A stretch of DNA of 64,000 nucleotides. It comes from Chamaecrista fasciculata (lineage: Eukaryota > Streptophyta > Magnoliopsida > Fabales > Fabaceae). Of this stretch, positions 57,815 to 64,000 are shown piece after piece; the first letter of the stretch is position 1, and every line of letters starts with the position of its first letter. The position numbers were made by a program, and so were the translations under genes. The notes under the pieces were generated by a model. It saw only the letters and a program-made list of their open reading frames with translations. It searched no databases and was not told where the DNA came from. The stretch covers positions 41,376 through 105,375 of the forward strand of contig QANZ01013357.1 in the NCBI GenBank assembly GCA_003254925.1, given 5' to 3'.

Positions 57815-59125
57815 TTGTTTATTTTTGTAGTTGCTTCAAGTGGTATTATTGTATCTCAACTTATTCCTGGTGGTCGTACTGCGCATTCACGTTGTGCGAT
57901 TCCATTACAATGTCATGAAGATTCTACTTGTAATATTCCTCAAGGGAGTGATCTGGCTGAATTACTATTGCATACGAAGTTGATAATATGGGATGAAACT
58001 CCGATGACAAACAAACACTGCTTTGAAGCACTTGAAATATCTTTGAAGGACATAATGCGGGTTAATGACCCAGCTGCGTCTGACTTGATTTTTGGGGGCA
58101 AAGTTGTTGTTTTTTGTGGAGATTTTAGACAGATACTTCCTGTCATTCGTAAGGGCACAAGGCAAGATATAGTGTTCGCATCTATTAATTCTTCATATAT
58201 TTGGTCTTACTGTAGAGTGTTGTTTTTAACAAAGAATATGAGGCTAACTCAAGATAGTACTGATCCTGATTCCTTACATTTGAGGGAGTTCTCTAAATTT
58301 ATTCTGAGAATTGGTGACGGTAAAATCGGCAATGAAATATTTGATGGTGAATTTGAAGTCAAGATTCCTGACGACTTGCTTATTTCTTCTTGTTTGGATC
58401 CTATTCAAGCAATCACCAATTCAACGTATCCTGATTTTATCAATAGATATCATTTATTGGATTACTTTGGTGATCGAGCTATTTTGGCTCCAACCCTAGA
58501 GGACGTAGGTGAAATTAATGATTACATGCTTGATCGTCTTCCTGGTGAGGAGAAAGTGTATCTTAGTGCTGACTCTATATGTCTTTCAGACACGGCGCCA
58601 TCGGATGATAGTGAGACGTACACAACAGAATTCTTGAATTCTGTAAAGGGTTCTAGCCTTCCTAATCATATGATCATTCTCAAGGTTGGCGCTCCTATTA
58701 TGTTGATTCGTAACGTTGACAGATTGTTGGGGTTGTGTAATGGAACAAGACTTATTGTTTCACATCTTAGTGATCACGTGATTGAGACTGTTATCACTTC
58801 TGGCAAGTTCACTAACGAGAAGGTACTTATTGCTCGGATGAATATCACGCCTTCTGATTTTAAACTTCCATTTAAGTTCCAACGTAGGCAATTCCCTATC
58901 ATGCTCTGTTTTGCAATGACCATAAATAAGAGTCAAGGTCAATCACTATCTAACGTTGGGTTATATCTTCGTCGTCCGATTTTTTCACATGGCCAACTTT
59001 ATGTTGCAATCTCTAGAGTTCGTTCGAGGGCTGGTTTAAAAATTTTGATATGCCATGACGATTCTACTCTAACAGAGAAAACTAAGAACATTGTTTATCG
59101 TGAAGTTTTGCAGAGCATTAGTTAG
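57815..59125 (+). CDS. Helitron PIF1-like helicase, C-terminal 436 residues
   Basis: This is the longest ORF in the window. The helicase unwinds DNA during rolling-circle Helitron transposition. Visible motifs: GGRTAHS at 19-25, Walker B IIWDE at 57-61, GDFRQILPV at 102-110, GDRAILAPT, TINKSQGQS (motif V) at 369-377, and YVAISRVRS (motif VI) at 396-404. The reading starts just after the place where Walker A (GxGKT) should be. A good acceptor (TTTTTGTAG) ends at 57830, so the residues from VASSG on are probably an internal exon whose upstream exons were lost. No Rep (rolling-circle nuclease) domain is found. No internal stop occurs, in contrast to the copy at 16.2 kb. The Helitron 3' end lies about 820 bases downstream. 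Confidence 0.88.
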   Translation: MFIFVVASSGIIVSQLIPGGRTAHSRCAIPLQCHEDSTCNIPQGSDLAELLLHTKLIIWDETPMTNKHCFEALEISLKDIMRVNDPAASDLIFGGKVVVFCGDFRQILPVIRKGTRQDIVFASINSSYIWSYCRVLFLTKNMRLTQDSTDPDSLHLREFSKFILRIGDGKIGNEIFDGEFEVKIPDDLLISSCLDPIQAITNSTYPDFINRYHLLDYFGDRAILAPTLEDVGEINDYMLDRLPGEEKVYLSADSICLSDTAPSDDSETYTTEFLNSVKGSSLPNHMIILKVGAPIMLIRNVDRLLGLCNGTRLIVSHLSDHVIETVITSGKFTNEKVLIARMNITPSDFKLPFKFQRRQFPIMLCFAMTINKSQGQSLSNVGLYLRRPIFSHGQLYVAISRVRSRAGLKILICHDDSTLTEKTKNIVYREVLQSIS

Positions 59126-59918
59126 ACCTTTGTTTCACTGTTAGGTAGCAAGTATTTCTATTCGGTTAATTGTAAGAATGATATACTTTTTTTATTCCAC
59201 ATGTTGGCACAGATTTTGATAATGGCATGTTAATATGCTTCATTTTGTTATTTTCGTATTCATTTTCCTCATGTTATTATGGGAGTTTTATTTCTTTGTT
59301 ATGGATGAAATTTCCTTTTTTGTTTTAATGACATCTTTGATTTTCATGTTCTCTCTTCATTTACGCTGCTTGAGTTATACTTATGTTTCTAAGCACACGC
59401 ATATATATACAGATAAATATACATTTTTTTTGTATTATGAATTTGGGTCGTATTAGTCCTTTTTTTTTTACACTTGATACATTTTCACTCTGGAGAAAGT
59501 TCTAATTTCATGGATGAATACCACTAAGTATGTTGTATATCGTGAAGTTTTCCATTTGTTGGTAAGATTTTTTTTATGTATGTGGTCAAACATTCTATTT
59601 GTATCCTCATTCTTTTGTGTCTCATTTTTTTTTCAATTCTCTTTCGGTTATCGTTCTAGATTTATATAGTCATTTTTAGTTAGTTAGTTTAGACTGGGTC
59701 TTTAAGAATAATCGTAGGTTCAGGTCTGTGTACAATAATATTCCCTATATTATAACTTCTATTTTTCTTTCATTCTTCATTCCGGTAATTCTATAAATTG
59801 TCAGACTATCTTTTTTATTTTCAATTAACTATGAGTTAACTTTTATTATTTTTCTATCTCCTTCCTCATTTTCAGATTATTTTTTTATTTTTTATTTAGG
59901 CATCTGCTGGCTTGAAGC

Positions 59919-59946
59919 CCCGCGCATCGCGCGGGTTGGAGGCTAG
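59919..59946 (+). mobile_element. Helitron 3' terminus
   Basis: A 7-bp stem CCCGCGC / GCGCGGG with ATC loop (59919-59935) is followed by TTGGAGG and CTAG (59943-59946), then T. This is the expected 3' end of the element coding for the helicase at 57815-59125. Confidence 0.9.
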
Positions 59947-61560
59947 TTAATCTCATAAAGATGATGAATAATTACAACCCAAATACATATATTTAAAATT
60001 ATGTTAAAATATATAACAGAAACTTAATATTGATTCATAAAAAAATATTAAAAACATATAATATAAAATTTATATTATCTAAACCTAAATGTTTCATTTT
60101 TTTTTTCATGCACCTATAACATTTTAAATTTCTTTTTTATTACTTCAATTCATATTATGATATTGCCTTTTGAGATATTATATAGAATATCTTTTTATTA
60201 CAATATTAATTTTCCGTTATGTTTTGATAAATTATATACAATATATTGTCAAAAAAAAATATAATAAGGAGAAAATAATATTATATCAATCTTATATCAA
60301 ATGAATTTATGAAATCATTATCAACAAAGTAAAATTATACATATTTTTTCACTTATACAGTTATACTATATTATTTACAAATAATGGTTAAAACCATTTC
60401 ATTTTTTTTTATCTTTGGAGCGATATGGATGCGATTTAATAACTGATTAACAATACGAAATATTTTACAGAAATACTGGTATTAGAATTAAGTGGATATA
60501 TGTTTCAGGTAATATTATTTTATCAATATTCTTTATAAAATATTCAATTTGATTTTCTTTTTATGTGATGTAAATACTACATATTAGTCTTTTTTTAAAA
60601 ATACAATTTTGTATTCTGAATATATATCCATTAATAAGAAAAAATTGTATGTATATTGTAGCCTGCGCGATGCGCGAGACAAAATTACTTCATTTTATTA
60701 TTACATAAATTGTGAATACTATCTTTTAGGGATTAAAGTTATTTATTTAGATTATATAGAAAATATATAAAATGCATACTTATTTTATATTTGCATATAT
60801 TAAATAATGTGATATAAAATAAATACTGAGATTGTATCATGATAAATTATTAGTGTATTTATATTTTTTCAATTATATTTGAAATGATCCTAAGGTATGC
60901 TATGAAATAAATATATATAATTTTAAGTAAGTCCCGGATTCTTATTATTAAACATAATCTGATAAGGTAAATATTAACTTATACCCACACTATGAGGAGG
61001 TAGATGCAAATTTATATGATTAACTTATAATAGGTACATTCAATAACAATAAATAAAGAAAATTTTGTTATGGATTAAATAAATGTGTGTCGGATTATAG
61101 AAATAACTAAACTACGGAATGTCTATTAATATATATAATGAACCTTATGATATGAATTCCTTGAACTATTTAAAAAATCATATAGCAAAAATAAACGGAA
61201 AATAAAAAAAATAATATTCATCAACAATATCAACCCAAAATAGAAAAATAATCATATCCAAAAAATAAAACTGAAATAGTTACAATTAAATAATCAAAAC
61301 GTGTTAAATGAAAAGCAAAATTTAAGAAGAATATCAACCTGATAATGACTTGGAATGTTGTTGTACAACATATTGAACATTGAGGTGTCATCTTCATTAC
61401 AAAATACAACGTCGCGATTCATGTCGCAGAAGGTTTATGAAACGATATACATACAAGTAGACCATCTAAATATCTAATAAAAAAGAAACAGTTTTGGGAC
61501 TTGAAGATAGTCCTAAACTTCGTGGGGGCATGAATTATAAAATATAAAGAATATTTATAT
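59947..61560. other. AT-rich intergenic DNA
   Basis: No gene. Only the hairpin at 60664-60680 stands out. Confidence 0.5.
60664..60680 (-). mobile_element. Decayed Helitron 3' hairpin
   Basis: TGCGCGATGCGCG is, on the minus strand, the same GCGC-ATC-GCGC hairpin as at 15.9 and 59.9 kb. The bases after it (CTACA) are not a perfect CTRR end. Confidence 0.45.
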
Positions 61561-63961
61561 TTCTAATGTCAGGACCCCCTAACGAAATCTGTGACCGGCA
61601 CAGACCACAAAGAGGAACCCTATGGCCCGTGAGCCTAACACATAACTCCATGACATAAATTCATAAATGTTACTTCTGAATTAATTAATAATTTGTTACT
61701 CGTAATTACAACCTTTCGCAAAATAAGCATAACATTTCCCTGTCTGTAATTCTAACGGAGCAACACTAGAAGCAAGTACATAAAACAATATATCAGAGTC
61801 AAGATATCCACACGAACAAGTGTGTGGAACTTTAGAAGTTCTAGACAGCGCTAGGAGATCGTTCCTGCAACCTGAAACTGAAAATGGTAAAGAACAACGG
61901 GATGAGTCCAGAGACTCAATGAGTAATCCAATCTATTCTAGTCGTGGAGGGCAAGGTATCTCCACCAGTTTCAATAATAATGCATGCACATAGTACAATC
62001 GTATTTCAAAATACATATAAGCAAGTCAGCATCTTTATCATCACCTTTCATAATCGAAGTCACCATATAGTCAAATATAAAAGTACAAATTGTTCAAAGT
62101 CATTTCGCAAATTTAAAATACATTTTTATCGTAAAACCCATGGGTGGCGCCCCCGTTACTGGTGAGTGAGATCAAAAGTCCTGCAAAAGGCTATCCCGCG
62201 AGAACGAATAGACTCCCCACCTCGAGGGTCAGAGACGGTCTAATCGTGGCACGTCCTCGAAAGTCTAGAACCATGCCCACATCACATCCTGGCCAACGAA
62301 TGGTGTGACTTCGAGACTGAAAGCCTGGTTGATACGTATCCAAAAGTCCCAACGACTCACCCACCAGCCAAAAACCATTTTCCAAACAATGTCAATCTCA
62401 TTTTCATCATATCATAATTCAAAACAAAACATTGTCTCACATGCTCATCAAATATCAAATCAATCATTCAAAACACATATGTATTTATAAAACCTTTAAC
62501 CTTGCCAAAAACCATATGCATCAGACATGTCACATAACATGATAAAACAATTTCTAGAATAGAGAGGATACTCACCTGAAGGTCACGCACAATGACCTAA
62601 AGTCCACTAACCAAAATACTACCTTCAAATTTGACGTAAATGCGGAGTACCTAAGTTTAATAGCAAAGTACAATCATCCCATTAGAATACTCCTAACACA
62701 TAAATCCACCATGTGACACCTTACATATAACTTCAACATGCTATAAACCTCTCAAGTTCATACTTTACTCACAATATCACCAACTTGATACTCAACTAAG
62801 CATAAAGAACCAATTTAACCTTAGGAGAGCTTGGGTTAATATTTGGGAGCTTTAAAAATCTTTTATCAATAATCAAGATTGAAAATTCATACTTTCAACA
62901 CCAACCATGATATAAAAATTCAGCTCTAACATTTTAAATATAAGATTGTAGTTCCAAAAATTCACCATAACTCCAAAGAAAGTCATCTAGTTCAAGAAAA
63001 CCATCAAAACCACTTTTAGGGACCAAATTGCAACTTAAAGTTTATACAGGATAACCAAATTTCAAAATACTCATTCTAAATTCAAATTGAAGGAATAAGG
63101 ATCATTACTATCATCCACTAAGTATAACCAAACCATTAATTTCAAGAAAACATAGTGATTTAGTCAAAATCCCAAGTTACATTTTTACCCTAATTCCTAT
63201 CGGGTCCTTAAATAAAAGAATTTGGAGTGAAGCTTCAAATCAAGTATTAAGAATGTTTAGAGCATCACAAATTACGAAGAAAACACAAAGAAATTTGAAA
63301 CAAACACCAGAATTTGTCATGAGTTTTAAAGAGGGACAAAAATAGCGAAAATGGAAGAAACGAGCTCACCCAAAGAAGCACGCACGGTGGTGGCAGCCTC
63401 CACTACTGTGGCTGCCGACGGCTGCTAGGCGGCAGTCTCTGACCGTCGCCGGCGAGTGGCGGAGGAGGGAGGAATAACAATTTGAAGAATGAGAAGTTGA
63501 GGGTGACTTACGAGAGAGAGAAAGTGCGAACCGAGAAAGAAAAAAAAATGTGATGGATGAGCCATGTATGCCTAGTTGGTGAGTCTAGTCTGAAACAAAA
63601 TTTTTTTTTAAGGGTTGAAATTGCAGAAAATACCCAAAAATGTTGAATCTTTTCAAAATAGTCCTTAAAAACTCCAAATTTTACAAATAGAATTTCTTGA
63701 CAACATTTATATCATTGGATTCATTGCGAAGAGTAGATCGCAAATATATAATTTATTCTTGAAAACTCTATCTCCATCATTTCCCATCTCTTTCTTGAAA
63801 GTGTTCTACCACAGAGTCAAGATACAAAAGTCAGATAATAATATTTTTTTTTATCTTTGTTTGCTCCCAAAATTTAACCACAAGCTCAGAATGACTTCTA
63901 GATTCACTATATACTTCTATTTCAAATAAAATACTAAGTCTAATATTTTATATAATATTTG
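61561..63961. other. Probable unclassified repeat region
   Basis: GC-richer blocks at about 61565-61640 ('aggaccccctaacgaaatct'), 62140-62310 and 63370-63475 sit in AT-rich DNA and look like parts of one dispersed element. I see no LTR pair, transposase or intact ORF and cannot classify it. Confidence 0.35.
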
Positions 63962-64000
63962 GCCAAAGTCCTATTTTGGTCCCCCAGTTATGCTCCTTGT
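63962..64000. mobile_element. Left end of a 'ggtccc' MULE-like element, cut by window
   Basis: GGCCAAAGTCCTATTTTGGT followed by CCCCCAG resembles the left ends at 7771 and 40661. The rest is outside the window. Confidence 0.45.

Overview
This is a eudicot plant nuclear window: AT-rich, with many-exon GT-AG genes, TTTAGGG-type plant telomeric repeat remnants and a dense load of small plant transposons. I cannot name the species. Two assembly defects are visible: a 22-base N gap at 10183-10204 and a single N at 22911.

Five loci look like working genes. (1) Positions 1-7442, minus strand: an L-arabinokinase of the ARA1 type, 23 exons visible, with its C-terminal third off the left edge. (2) 12772-14862, minus: a three-exon gene for a 201-residue protein I do not recognise. 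(3) 23997-25323, plus: a two-exon, single-RRM protein. (4) 28790-33654, plus: an eight-exon RCC1-repeat protein. (5) 34638-38302, minus: an eight-exon plastid protein with coiled coil and C-terminal CBM48, the PTST2 type that acts in starch granule initiation. A sixth, small three-exon gene at 50395-50942 is inferred from three exons that stay in frame. The order RRM gene, RCC1 gene, PTST2 gene appears, from memory, to match neighbouring Arabidopsis loci on chromosome 1.

Layout: 0-7.4 kb arabinokinase; 7.7-10.8 kb transposons, including a 1.75-kb inverted element filled with degenerate telomeric repeats; 11.2-11.8 kb a promoter-like stretch with no convincing ORF; 12-23 kb a rearranged block with the orphan gene, two partial copies of it, a decayed Helitron helicase and an auxin-carrier (AUX/LAX) gene fragment; 23-38 kb the conserved gene trio, with introns full of inverted-repeat elements, a TRIM retroelement and SINEs; 38.5-49 kb transposon-rich intergenic DNA; 50-51 kb the small gene; 51.6-52.4 kb a GC-richer LTR-like block; 53.7-60 kb Helitron material with a 436-residue helicase ORF; 60-64 kb AT-rich repeats.

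The most frequent elements have long inverted arms built from short phrases such as GGTCCCATAACTTT on one side and the reverse complement on the other. Several carry exact 9- or 10-bp target-site duplications, which points to non-autonomous Mutator-like (MULE) elements. I see no tRNA or rRNA gene, no CRISPR array and no bacterial-type operon. The most unusual items are the telomere-repeat MULE, the chimeric Helitron-associated gene-fragment block at 15.9-23 kb, the foldback MULEs with GC-rich centres, and the short-exon small gene.
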